DNA of 64,000 nucleotides from Prunus persica (GCF_000346465.2 NC_034012.1:16364789-16428788); one strand, 5' to 3'. Shown: positions 35,101 to 46,460, counted from the first letter of the stretch. Numbers and translations: made by a program. Notes: generated by a model from the letters alone, not told the origin.

Positions 35101-36212
35101 TATATGGTTTGAAACAAGCTCCAAGAGCTTGGTATGATGAGATAAATTCCTATTTCATCAAGACTGGTTTTTATAGAAGTCCAAGTGAAGCTACTTTGTA
35201 CACAAAGATGTCTACAAGTGGTATTCTCATTGTGTCTCTATATGTAGATGATATTATCTACACAGGAAGCTCAAAAGAAATGATGGCTGCATTCAAGGAT
35301 GATATGATGAGACAATATGAGATGACTGACCTAGGACTACTTCATCATTTCCTTGGTCTTGGGGTCCTACAAACTGATTCTTGCATCTTTCTTCACCAGA
35401 AGAAGTATGCAAAGACTTTACTTGACAAATTTGGACTTAAGGATTGCAAGTCTGTTGCAACACCTTTGGCAGTGAATGAAAAGTTGTCAAAAGTGGATGG
35501 AAGTGAACTAGCAGATGAGACATTGTATAGGCAAATGGTGGGAAGCTTGCTATATCTGACTGCAACCAGACCAGATATCATGTTTGCAGCAAGCCTCTTG
35601 GCTAGACTCATGCATAATCCAACCAAGAAGCACATGGGAACAGCAAAGAGAGTGCTGAGATATGTTCAAGGCACCATAAACTATGGAATTGCCTATGATA
35701 AGGGAAAAGGAGCAGTGTTAATAGGCTATTGTGATAGTGATTGGAGTGGAAGTGAAGATGACATGAGGAGCACATCAGGCTATGCTTTCAACTTGGGGTC
35801 AGGTGCATTTTCTTGGGCTTCAATCAAGCAAAGTAGTGTTGCTCTGTCAACAGCAGAGGCTGAGTACATGAGTGCAGCAGAAGCTACTGCACAAGCTATG
35901 TGGCTGAGGTTTGTGTTATCTGATTTTGGAGAGGAACAGGTAGAACCAACTCAGTTGTTGTGTGACAACACTTCAGCTATTGCTATATCAAAGAATCCTG
36001 TTCATCATCACAAAACCAGACACATCAACCGCAGGTTTCACTTCATAAGAGATGCTCTACAAAATGGTGAGATTGATTTGCTATATTGCAAAACAGAAGT
36101 GCAGCTTGCTGACATTTTCACCAAGCCATTAGCAAGAGACAGATTTGAGTATTTGAGGAAGGCTCTAGGTGCTATTTCAGCACAACACCTAGAAGGGAGT
36201 GTTGGTGTATAG
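32139..36212 (+). pseudogene. Copia gag-pol polyprotein with one in-frame TAG
   Basis: The frame opens at the ATG at 32,139 and is broken once, by a TAG at 33,189-33,191 directly after the protease motif [10 protein letters not shown]; the same frame then runs to 36,212. Gag, zinc knuckle (CYNCDKLGHIAKDC), protease, integrase (DDCTRMCWVYFL, DRGGEYTS), reverse transcriptase (YVDDIIYTG) and RNase H (STAEAEYMSAAEA) are all recognisable. The frame ends 13 bp inside the 3' LTR, as in element A. With identical LTRs the stop is likely very recent, or a base-call error. Programmed readthrough cannot be excluded but is not expected at this place in plant copia. Confidence 0.92.
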
Positions 36213-36589
36213 GTGTAGCTGCTGTGATGGAATTAGAATATGAAGGTTCTATTCTTGTTAGGAAGGCTGCCTTGGATCATAGTCCAAGTGTACAGCAGAG
36301 AATGTAATAGCATTTTGCCACCTGTCATTATCTTATAGGGTAATGATTGAATGGCTAGATTTAGTGATGTAATAGGGAATATCTCCTCCCTAACGGTTTT
36401 TGTCAGTGTCATGATATATACATGTTTTGGTGCTGGGCTGATACAGCTAGCATTCTTCTAAAAGCTCTCTCTCTCTCACACACAGAAATCTGACCTCTCT
36501 TTACTCAAAAGCTCTCTGCATTTTCATTGAGATTTATTACATGTTTTGATTGAATCTATATGCATGATAATGTTCTGAATATGCTAACA
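36200..36589 (+). repeat. 3' LTR of copia element B
   Basis: 390 bp, identical by eye to 31,650-32,039. It is followed by the AAAAC duplication at 36,590-36,594. Confidence 0.95.
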
Positions 36590-36594
36590 AAAAC

Positions 36595-37600
36595 CTGGTC
36601 AACCAACCAAAAAGCATTATGTACATTAACATAAGGATACTACATTTTTATGTATCCACTAGATCCAAAACTTAAAATGTGCCGATGTGTACCATCATTG
36701 TGGATTGTAAATATTAACACTAATGAAAAGAACCAACCCTAATGAGAAACTCAGACATTATATCCTCCCCAAGTATCAGATTTCGGAAATCAATTTTTAG
36801 TTATGCTAAGTATTGTTAATGCCAAGCTAAAAACAAACAAAAAACATAATATAGAGGAGTAAACTTCCTATATTTCTAATCCATCTTAAATGCCAGAGTC
36901 AACCTAAGTCATGAAAGAATATCTCCGTAAAAGCAAGAAGACACTCTGCAGTCATTTAGTAACAGAAACATTCTCTTAAGAGTGAAACATAACAATTTTT
37001 TTTTTTGTTCAGGGAAATAAAAATCAACATCCTTAATAAGGAGGGCACACTCTCAGGGGCAGCAAATAATAAAAGAGGCTTCAGCTGAGGTAGGAGAGAC
37101 ACTATAATTAGATTAAAAAAGACAAAGCTAGGTGGGAATAAGAAATCCACAGGTATAACTCTTTTTCTGATAAGAAATCCACAGGTACAATTCTGAACTT
37201 ATATCTTTTATGATGAAAGTTGTCGATAACGTTGTTGCTCTTAATTGGTCGGTTTTGGTGTCTTGTCTAAGTTGCTAATAAGGCATCAGTTCAGATGTCG
37301 GAACAATAAAACGAAGTTATCCTAGAATTGGCTTTCTTTTTCCTTTATGAAAACAGTTCATGTTTACAAGCCTAATTAGATAATAAATAGACTAGAAAGG
37401 CTTGAAACCTGGGACATATGTTGAAAAACTCTCATGCCAAGTCTGTGTAACATCAATGCACCATCTTCGACTCTTGGTCAAGTTGTCGGAAACATCCGCA
37501 CAAAGCAAACAATCGCTGGAAGAAGAACAAAGTACTCCCCTAGGACTTGCTTCTCCCTCGGGATACTTTGGGCCTAGTTCACGCTAACTCAAAAAAGGAG
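36595..37600. other. Former DER intron and unassigned DNA
   Basis: The first bases are the splice acceptor of the interrupted DER exon. No exon of the first GTPase domain is visible on the minus strand. A repeated phrase AAGAAATCCACAGGTA occurs near 37,140 and 37,170. Positions 37,400-37,587 are open but unrecognised. Confidence 0.5.
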
Positions 37601-37649
37601 CAACGAAGCCCGGATGAGCCTTCCGACCGAAAATGGCCCCAACACCCAT

Positions 37650-38345
37650 GCAAAAGGCTTGTGGTGTTTCCACCCATTGTCATGGCAACCACTATTCACA
37701 TGAGATATGAGGAGAGTAATTTTGTGTAGAGTTTTGATGTGGGAAGTAAAGAATATGACTGAGTATTTATTATAAATAAATAACAAATCTGAAATTTTTA
37801 GTTTTTTTTTTTTAGATTTTATTATTTTTATTTTTTGTTTCGGACGTCAGCAAACCCAAGCCAGAGCATAGGCTCGTTTTGCCTTTGGGCTGGCCTAGTT
37901 TCGTGGGACCCAGCTGCTGCTCGGGCACCTTCGACCCACTGGAAGCAAAAAACGAGGCATGGGCCCCCTCCTGCCTTGGCAAAGGCAACTGCTAGAGTTG
38001 CTCTAATTGTGAAAAACTGCCCCGGCAGCAATGGGCTATACCCAAGTCTTGGCAAGCCCAAAGGCAAGACTTGCATGGGTAAGTTGATGTCAGCAGCCAA
38101 TTTAAATACCAACAATATTGAAAAAAAAGAAGAGAAAATATCAAAAAGTTCATAATTTTTTTTATCAATACCTAGCCATCCTACACCAAAACTTCATACA
38201 AATTTCTCTTCTCATATCTCATGTAAATAGTATTTGCTCTTGGGTTGTCATGACAATGAGTGGGAATGCATCAAAAAAATTGATAGAGCATACACTATTC
38301 ACGTGGCCATGGCAAATGGTTGGAAGTGCTCTTAGGGTTAAAAAA
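37650..38345. mobile_element. Element or remnant with inverted arms of about 110 bp
   Basis: Left arm 37,671-37,785 (CACATGAGATATGAGGAGAG) matches the reverse complement of 38,155-38,265 (TCTCATATCTCATGTAAATA) with many mismatches. The interior (37,840-38,110) is GC-richer than its surroundings. Termini and target duplication could not be fixed. Confidence 0.45.
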
Positions 38346-38915
38346 AAATGTGGGGATCTAGTGCAAAATATTGAAGCATGCAAATTTGGGAATCTCATCT
38401 ACAGTTTTAAAATACTCGAAATTAGAGCGCAAAGCTTTGAATGGGGTAGTTAGCGTAGGGTTTTTTGTGTTTGAATATTGGTTAAGTCTTGAATATGGGA
38501 AAAGAATTTGGGTACACTTTTACTGGAGATTGGGGGCAAGAATCATTGAATATTGGTTCGTGTTGGACTTTAAGTTTGCAGATTGAGTTAGTGTGACCAT
38601 GACTATGCTTAGAGAAGTTGGAACTGTTCAACCTGTGTGTAAGTGGACCCTATCTTCACTACTTTGTCAGATTTTTGTATTGTGCTTTTTGGATGCTTGT
38701 TATTGTATTACTGTAGTTTTTGCCTTTTAATTATTTTGTGGTCCTTTTGTTGTCACTGGTCCTTCTTTTTTTCTTTTTCCTTTGGTCCTTCTATTGTTTG
38801 CTATGTTTATGTAAATAGACATGGTTTTGTGTTTTTATTTAGTGTGTAGTTTTGTCGATATTCCATTGACTAAGGTAGTTAAGGCATTGTATTAATTAAG
38901 GCTTGGTATGTGGCA
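38346..38915. other. Unassigned AT-rich DNA
   Basis: No gene or repeat recognised; it probably belongs to the MuDR remnant that follows. Confidence 0.4.
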
Positions 38916-40140
38916 GATGAAAAAACAGATGACCTTGTGACATTTAATTTCTATCATGGAGGTAAGCTAGTTAAAAATGGCTCGGGTAAGAGAGCATGGT
39001 CTTACTTGGGTGATTTAGTAATTAAGTTGGTTTGACTACACAGAATCTAAGAATATGTCCATGTTAGAGTTGTGGGCTATGGCTAAAGATATTAGTTATG
39101 AGGATGGTGTGGCTTTTTATGATGAAGAGGTTGGGATTGGGAAACAAATAAAATCAAAACAGATGGCAGTATATTATACAATATGAATGGATTTCCTAAG
39201 AGCCTACATACAGTGATTGTGATATATATTGGGGATGAGAATGAGCAAGTGCAAAATGTGCATGAGGATGAGCAAGTGTATAATGAGGATGAGGAAGCCA
39301 AGACCAATTGATTAAGACAAATTTACCTCCATTGATGCCTCCAAAATATCATAAGCAACCAGGTAGGCCAAAGAAGTCAAGGAACAAGGCTACAAATGAA
39401 CCCAAACAAGCCTCAAATACATACAAGCTTCCAAGGTATGGAATTCCATTAAAATGTGGCAATTGTGAAGGAAAAAACCATAATCGGAAAGGGTATAAGG
39501 TATTTACTACCCCTTAGTTTGTTTTAGTGCCTTTACTATTTAATTGTATTTACTACTTCCAATTCATATGTCCTTCTCAGGAGCCTTGGAATCCTAACTC
39601 AAAGCCTCCAAAGACTAAATAAACTCATAATTTAATTTACTAGTATTATTTGAATTTGAGATTTATTTTTACTGTGTTATTTTGCAGTTGAAAAAGAGAG
39701 ATTGTACACAAACCCAAAATGGAACTAAGGCTAAGAGGTCAACATATCAGCTCTCAGCTAGAAGGCAATGGACTATGCACATGGCAATTGAGGAAAAGGA
39801 AAGATTGAGGACCTAGTTCCCAAGGGGCACAATCGACCCAACAACCTCAAACTGAAATCCACCAACCTTCAAATGAGCCACAAACGAGTCAATGAAGGCC
39901 AATGTCACAGCCTACAACCACTGCAAAAGGAAGTCAAGCTAGGAAGAGGATGAAACAAACTGCAATGGTTTTAGGAATGTTTGAATGGATATGTTGTTTA
40001 GGAATGTTTGAATGGATATGTTGTTTTGGGATGTTTGAATGGATATGTTGTTTAGGAATGTTTGAATGGATATGTTGTTTTGGGATGTTTGAATGGATAT
40101 GTTGTTTTTGGGAGGATAGTGCAAAACTTCCTTTGTAAGC
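38916..40140 (+). pseudogene. MuDR-type transposase remnant (N and C ends without the catalytic core)
   Basis: The start resembles the plant MuDR N-terminal PB1-like region (DDLVTFNFYHGGKLV, later EDGVAFYDEEVGIG and LYNMNGFPKSLHTVI). The next coding block is already the C-terminal tail after the zinc finger (PPKYHKQPGRPKKSRNKA, CGNCEGKNHNRKGYK), followed by a likely further exon from 39,688. The transposase core and SWIM finger are absent, and stops interrupt the N-terminal part. It is an internally deleted, dead copy. Confidence 0.7.
39967..40112 (+). repeat. Minisatellite, five copies of a 27-bp unit
   Basis: The unit GGAATGTTTGAATGGATATG plus TTGTTTA is repeated five times with small changes. 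It keeps the reading frame and would encode GMFEWICCL/F repeats, at the tail of the MuDR remnant. Confidence 0.9.
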
Positions 40141-40245
40141 TGTTGCATTTTGGGTTTTGAGATGATTTGTGATGGTTGTTTGTGATGGATATTGGTAATG
40201 AATTTTGGTTTTTTTGATGATTCCAGGTTGAAGTGGATATTGATT

Positions 40246-40970
40246 TGTTGAGGCCCAAAAAATCCAAGGTTTGGCCCAAATATATTTCTAGTCTAGTACG
40301 ACACCTAACTTGGGAACGCAAGAGTTCTTCATATACGCTTGAACACGTGCCACACTAAGCAAATAAGCAACACGCCACGCTACAAGCTTAAGTGGGCCCA
40401 AGCCACGCGAACACCTGAGGCTTGCTGAGTGGGATGCGGTATGGATGGGGAGATATCTATTGGCCTTGTCTCTGGTACAAATGAAGGAGGTCAATCAAGG
40501 TACATCCCATCTAGACCAGGTGTCACCTTACCTTTTAAATCTCCTGGTAAGCAGGCTAGCGACGAAGAAGGATCATTTATTACACCTCTCATCCTTGTTC
40601 ACCTGTCACTTCTCTATCTGACCCCGGTCTAGTGAAGTATGGTGATCATTTAATGAAGCCCAGATCAGGGGAGAAGGTATGAAATATCTCCTGAAAATAT
40701 CTCTACCTCTCCCTCTATAAATACCCCTCACCTATCTCTGGACAAAGGTAATAAATATTCTCACTTGGTAAACCCTACATCCTTTCTCCCCACCTGATAA
40801 ACCCATCTAACTTAATCATCGGAGGGAGTACAACTGGGATCACTTCCAGTTCGCTCCTCTTATGATATATGTTCTTAGTGTGCACATCTTCTACGCACCA
40901 CTTCTCACTCTAGAAGATTGAGGTATAGGCCCTGAACTGGAACCCTATCCAGGCCGTATACTATACGTGA
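40246..40970 (+). repeat. Gypsy-like solo LTR or LTR fragment
   Basis: It begins TGTTGAGGCCCAAAAAATCC and contains a TATA box (CTCTATAAATACCCC near 40,710) and a downstream block (CTAACTTAATCATCGGAGGG) typical of plant gypsy LTR transcript starts. It lies between MuDR-derived sequences. The right boundary is not sharp and no target duplication was identified. Confidence 0.5.
40448..40482 (+). repeat. 35-bp perfect direct repeat, copy 1
   Basis: GGGAGATATCTATTGGCCTT and the next 15 bases recur unchanged at 41,008-41,042, 560 bp away. At the second place the minus strand reads as MuDR coding sequence (FVPETRPIDIS). Confidence 0.95.
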
Positions 40971-41310
40971 AGGATACTAAGTTTACAACTATCAACCCCA
41001 TGATATAGGGAGATATCTATTGGCCTTGTCTCTGGTACAAATACAAGCATGTCTATGACATCTTGATCATTATTAAGCTTTGTTAGGTCACCATTGCTAT
41101 AGGTAAGGATACTATACCAGTAACTAATCACCCTATTGTAGCCTAACTCCCTTACCATATTGTCTTTCTCAGTCATTGACATTCTATCCTTGTCACAATA
41201 ATCAAATCAAGCTACATTGCCACAAGCATAATAGTTACCACAAATTTGACCACCATGGTACATTCGAAGAGAAAACATTTTAGGATCACCTACACATTAC
41301 ATGTCCTAAA
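40961..41310 (-). pseudogene. MuDR-type transposase N-terminal fragment
   Basis: The minus strand starts MFSLRMYHGGQICGNYY and continues, after a stop near 41,210, with MVRELGYNRVISYWYSIL, NNDQDVIDMLVFVPETRP and IDISLYHGV. This matches the PB1-like N-terminal region of plant MuDR transposases. It ends at the gypsy-like LTR. It is not the same copy as the plus-strand remnant at 38,916, since both carry an N-terminus. Confidence 0.7.
41008..41042 (+). repeat. 35-bp perfect direct repeat, copy 2
   Basis: Partner of 40,448-40,482, here within a MuDR-type frame on the minus strand. Confidence 0.95.
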
Positions 41311-42110
41311 CATGGGTTAGTTTTGGACCACATCATATAAAACATTACACAAAACACAGTATTCAATTATTTTCATTTTAGAACCATTATAGAAAAGACA
41401 GTTTCTATTAAACAACCCCTTTCACACCCTTCCACATAACACTTTTGCCTCATTAAAGGCAGACATTGCCAGCACATGCGAAACCCTTACAAACAACAGG
41501 ACCATCTATATTCGACAACCCTTATAAAACAACAATAACCCTTCATTCTTTCTAACTTTTCCCACTATTCGACACGGATTATAAAACACACCATTCAAAG
41601 CACAATAACCCATACGACCTCTAACCCATTCACCACAAATAACCAAAATCGTAAAAATTTAGAGCAACTTATCGTACATGAGATGAGAAGCGCTTGGAGC
41701 CTTGAAAATCCCAACTCATTTCTTCTCAGTTCTTCCATAATTGCAGTGCCTGGATTTCTCTGTCCCCTAAGTTGTGGAGTTTTAAGTTAAAATTGAGGTT
41801 GAGGATGACTTTTGGGGATTTATGTTCCAAATCGATCACTTTGCAATGCATGCCAAATTAGGAGCGATTTCGATTTTTTTTTTGTCCAACCCCAAAATAC
41901 CCTTAAGCTTTCGTACACAGAATGGTCAGTCCGCTGGTGGGGTGGGTCCCACGAGTGCCACAAGTGCCACATTAGCATTTAACGATTGACCATATGGTTA
42001 ACTTAACGGAATGATGAAATTGGACGATGTTGAAAAAATATGGTGTAAATTGATAAAATTGATATCCTAGGGTCCATATTGAGAACCACCCTAAACTATC
42101 TTCTTTCTTC
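41311..42110 (-). other. 5' flank and probable right TIR of the MuDR-type remnant
   Basis: Non-coding. The end near 42,060-42,105, read on the minus strand as GGGTGGTTCTCAATATGGAC followed by CCTAGGATATC, looks like a MULE terminus, but its left partner was not found. Confidence 0.4.
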
Positions 42111-44037
42111 TTTCGTTAACCCAAATAATAAATCCTAGCAATTTATAAACATGCTACCTCCGGTATAGTGCCAAATTGCCAATCAAAACCTGGAACATGA
42201 ATGAATTTCCTTTGTTTAAAAGGAAGAAAAAATAAACATAGTTTGACAACCGAGAAAAAAAAAACATATTAGAATTTAGCAAATATTCCAGGAGCATTCG
42301 ATATCATCACATTCCACCGAAACCCAACACCATAAAAGCGAAAAGATAAAAGCAAGCTCCATCGATACAACTCATGTTGTCAAATTCGATAGCTGATGGC
42401 TTTTCAATTTGAAGCAACAATCTGCGTTGTACCTCAAATCTGAAACCTTTCTCAGATGGTCTGGGTTGTTTGCCTCCCTTTGGTTGATTGAAGATTAGAA
42501 TTTTGAAGAAACACCCTCTCTTCCTCTGTCAAATCATTAGAAGATTTCAATTTTAGTGAGAAGAGAGCATGTGAGCTTGTGGAATAGTTGAAGCGTACAG
42601 GTCTGACGTCTGAGAAGAAGATGATGGATAGATAATGTAGATTAAGAAAATTAATGAGGATATTATGGGCATTTCAGAAAACTTCATTAAACCTCCACCG
42701 GCTCCTTATCGCTTTCCGCAAAAGTGGAAATAGAAATAAACCTTTGAGCTGCTTCGTCAAATCACGTTGGGTGGCAGCGATTTCCTAGGAAAATCAGATT
42801 TCTCGACTTTTACCAAAGGGGATGGAAAGATAAAAATTTGCAAATAAGTGATTCTGGCACTGAAAACACAATGAAATAATAAAATAAAATTTAGATTTAA
42901 AAAAAAAATTATAGTTTGTTGTTTTGTGCAAAAATGAACAGGGAATGGGCTCAAAGCCTAGCCAATTCAAGTCAATCCAAATCAACCCACCAAACGAAGC
43001 CTCGAAGTATCGGAGGACTCATTAATGAAAGGAGTTGTTGGCTTTTCTTTGATTAATTTTCAAATGTTAATGGTGATTGGTTTCTTTATACTTTGTAAGG
43101 TTTTTTCTTTTTTCTTTTCTTTGACGTGGGATTTAGGATTTGCTTGTTCTGAATTGGTGGTGCTATGGTTTTGAATGATGCACATATTCAAATTCAGACA
43201 TTGCACAGTATGTAATCAGAATATGTTATAATACTCTCAAATATCAAACAAGTAATCAACATTACAAAAGTAATACAAAAGAAAACTTCTAGAACACAAT
43301 ATCTTACGTATGATTTCTATTCCTTAACGTTGGGATGAACTCTTATATTGAGGTAAATCAAAACTTATTTATTTATTCATCAGTGACAAATCTAAACTCT
43401 TTTTAAAAATGAAGTAGAAATTCTTGAAAGTTGAAACCGCACAAGAAATGTGATAAACTGTCCACTACAGAAACGATTAGCTCCACAATCGAGATCCACT
43501 TAGAAAACTTCCAGGCATTTTAACTGCCATTATGCAATGATCCCTGCTCCAAGTAACAAAATTAAACAGACCATGGATTAGTTTACCGCACTAATCCAAT
43601 GTTGTCATGAATAAAGGAAATAAATTAAAGAACCCATATAACTTTTTATGTGCATCGTTAAAAGTGATAAAGTTTTGTAAAATGAAGATGGCATTGCATC
43701 ACGGAATACGTGACTACTATTGTGTGTGAATTTACTAGGCCTGTAACCAGGCCATAATTTACTATCCTAAACCCAATGTAGCCATTTCTTTAAAATTACT
43801 GTTAAATAAACATGATAATTCTTTTTTTTCTTTTTTTTCTTTTGTGTGTACTTTTTACATGTTCGGAGGTGTGGGGTGGATTAGAGTTCGAAGGTGGCTG
43901 TGGCTTGGGGAGAGTAGTTATGGTGGGTTGTTGATGAGGGGAAAGAGAGAAGAGAGAAGGGTATTGCAGTTGAGATTAAATTTTTGTTTTAATTATATTT
44001 CTTTTTAACTTTTAACTTTTAATTATTTATTTTTAAA
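42111..44037. other. Intergenic, nothing recognised
   Basis: AT-rich DNA with short spurious frames only. No LTR, TIR pair or conserved protein seen. Confidence 0.5.
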
Positions 44038-44158
44038 GGGTGTTAATTTTCCCACTATCCTTTTGTCCACTTACACTCTCTTTTAATGATATTACAAAAG
44101 TATTGAAAAGCAAAAGGGAGTGTAAGTGGACAAAAAATGAGTGGGAAAATTAGCCCCC
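44038..44158. mobile_element. Small palindromic MITE, copy 2
   Basis: Inverted ends (TTTTCCCACTATCCTTTTGT on the left, ATGAGTGGGAAAATTAGCCC on the right) match the MITE at 29,661-29,786, including the inner TCCACTTACACTC motif. TTTTTAA flanks both sides. Confidence 0.82.
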
Positions 44159-44539
44159 TTTTTAACAAATTTGATCATATTGTCTAACGGTTCTAAGCCT
44201 AGATAACAAATTGACCAAATTGAAAAACACATAGACTAAATTGGCCAACGGACTAAAACACATTAATCGTTTTTGCATTTAAACTTTTTTAATTTTAATA
44301 TTAATTCTTTCAAATCTTTTACTTGAATTAAATGCAATCATAATTAATATTAGTCTACTTTTAAAAGCATATTAATTTATTTATTTGAATATCGAGTTAG
44401 ATCGAGCTGCCCAGTGCCCAACTTACAAATCATGGCGCATACCTTAACCCTTCAAACTGATCTACCCATTGTACCCAGCCCAAATACCATCTCCTGAGGT
44501 GTCCTCAGCCGAACGATTGAGGTGTCCTCAGGTGGTTGA

Positions 44540-44746
44540 TCAGAGAGACCGATTGAGGGCCCAACCCTGGTGATTATCAGCGATGCTCTCCCAATAGCAA
44601 CAACTGAAGGAAGTCTCATTAAAAGGAGGAGGAGAAAGAGTGGAATTGCATGCACGAATATTATTCAGAGAAATAATGGAAGAGAATAAAAGGATGAAAA
44701 GGAAGCAGCCATGCCCATGATGGATTGGTTGATGCATATGCGTCAT
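44540..44746 (-). pseudogene. RLP 5' fragment (signal peptide and cap)
   Basis: The minus strand reads GCFLFILLFSSIISLNNIRA followed by CNSTL, then SPPPFNETSFSCCYWESIAD, clearly related to the signal peptide and CCHWEGITC cap of the RLP at 8262-10475. It stops before any LRR. A TATA-like ATTATATAC lies near 44,791-44,799 upstream. It is the third RLP 5' region in the window and like the one at 11,645 consists of little more than the first exon start. Confidence 0.72.
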
Positions 44747-45389
44747 CTACTTTTGGAAGATTTAAATTGCTGACAGGCAGCTGGTTTTGTATATAATATA
44801 TCTAGTGTAGTAGGAGGAGCAGCTGGTTGTGACTGAAATGTTGAAACTTTGAAAACCGAGAAACTGGGAAACACCACAACCATGCAATTCAAAGCCAAAG
44901 TCTCCTTAGTAGGTCTCAAGTACTTTTCGTTTTATAAGTGGACTTTGTAGACATAGAAAATGTGGAAAATTCTAATGTACTTTCAAGTATTGATACATCA
45001 AAATTTTCAACTGTTAGATTTTAATGTTTCAATCCTATGGCCGAGAATGAATGACTTGGTGACTGATTGTTTCTTTAACTCTTACTTATATTAAAGGCTC
45101 TTTATCACAAATAGTCTTTAGATTTATGAAATTGTCACGAATCGTCCTTAAGGTTTTCTTTTTACATTAATAATCCTTAACATTAGGACCTTGTATCACA
45201 AATAGTCGCTACAGTTAAATGTCAGACGTGGAAGATAAGTAGAGCCCACATGTCCAATCACATCGTGACATTTGGATTAAATAAATAAGTATATACATTT
45301 TTTTTAAATATAAATTCATTAAAAATTAAAATAAAATCCATTTTTCTTCAACTTCTCACCCTTCCCTCGATTCCGTACCTCTCCCCCTC

Positions 45390-45399
<10 letters not shown>

Positions 45400-45443
<44 letters not shown>
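45400..45443. repeat. (CT)n microsatellite
   Basis: A CT run of about 44 bp in the centre of the TIR element. Confidence 0.95.
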
Positions 45444-45444
<1 letters not shown>

Positions 45445-46329
45445 CCCTATGCCCTCTTTCTCTCCCCCAATGTCCTCTCTTCTACCTCTAGCCTCCCTAT
45501 CTTTCCATCTGCCCTCTCTCCCTCTGTTTTCTCTCCTCCTTTGCTCTCCTTCTCTCCTCCATGTGCTCTCCCTCTCCCTTTGTATTTTTTTTTCTTGCCT
45601 ACAACCCGACGACCCCATCCCCACCCTATCCCTATGTATATGTTGTAAAATAATCCCTTCCATAATGACAGTTCTACACATTTTATTTCACACAAACATT
45701 TATTCAAACAACATTAAAAAAAATATATTAAAAAAAGAGGGAAAGGGAGAGCAGAGTGAGAGAGTAAAGAAAATACAAAGGGAGAACATAGGAAGGAGAG
45801 AGAGAGAGAGAGAGGAGAGGGGCATAGAGTATATAGAGAGGGCAGAGGGGAGAGAGACGAACTAGAAGGGATGGGGATGGGAAGTTGTAGAGAAAAAAGG
45901 ATTTTTATTTAAAATATATATATTTATGTATTTAATCCACATGTCACGATGTGATTGGACATGTTGACACTACAAGAAAAATAGCTTTTGACAACATGCC
46001 ACTAACAACGTGCGTCTATTTCACGTTGTGGAAGTATACTTTTGACAACATGCACCAAGTGCACGTTGTAATACGCTACTTATAACAACGTTCCTTTAAT
46101 ACGCGTTGTCAAAATGAAATTTAGAAAAAACTTCGCAACGCAAACATGCGTGTTGTGATATCTTTAAGTTCTACAACGTGCAAACCATGTTGTCAACTTA
46201 TTTCATTTTTTTAAAGGAAATATACGCAAAAATTATGCGGGAGAACTCCCTCTCTCTCAAAATATTAAAACATTCGAAAGTTTTTTAAAACCCCTCTTTT
46301 TTCTGAATAATATTTCACAGCCCCTCTTT

Positions 46330-46402
46330 CTTTTGCAAATCACTCTCACACTGCTAAACCTAGGGAAAAATCCAATATCCCAACCTCTTTTGCTCCATCC
46401 CA

Positions 46403-46460
<58 letters not shown>

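Larger units (their letters stand above)
31650..36589 (+). mobile_element. Full-length copia retrotransposon B
   Basis: Two 390-bp LTRs (31,650-32,039 and 36,200-36,589) look identical by eye and are flanked by AAAAC on both sides. The primer binding site TGGCCTCAGAGCCAGG follows the left LTR. The polyprotein frame has a single stop. The element is antisense to DER and inserted in an exon. It shares its primer site type and protein style with element A but has a different LTR, so it is a sister family. Confidence 0.96.
21154..36594 (-). pseudogene. DER: DER/EngA-like double-GTPase gene, 3' half, broken by two retrotransposons
   Basis: DER (EngA) proteins are two-domain GTPases for large-subunit ribosome assembly; plant versions act mainly in plastids. 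Exons on the minus strand: 31649-31562, 31235-31053, 30115-29894 (with an N gap), 28378-28186, 22389-22239, 21848-21683 and 21221-21154, with consistent GT-AG sites and phases. They encode the linker (GTGTGELLDLV), the second GTPase domain ([34 protein letters not shown] region) and the C-terminal KH-like domain ([33 protein letters not shown]). I found no exon for the first GTPase domain up to 44 kb. With an exon insertion and frameshifts the locus as assembled cannot make DER. The family call is secure; whether the damage is biological or partly assembly error is open. Confidence 0.85.

Noticed and set aside
39902..40138. Regular 27-bp repeats, considered as a CRISPR-like array
   Set aside because: There are no unique spacers between units and the genome is eukaryotic; it is a minisatellite.
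36595..44000. Search for DER exons of the first GTPase domain
   Set aside because: No [12 protein letters not shown] or DxxG-type exon was found on the minus strand, so the gene was left as a 3' half.
45319..45865. Long frames on both strands in the CT/GA-rich region
   Set aside because: They arise from dinucleotide repeats and purine-rich low-complexity DNA in the centre of a TIR element.
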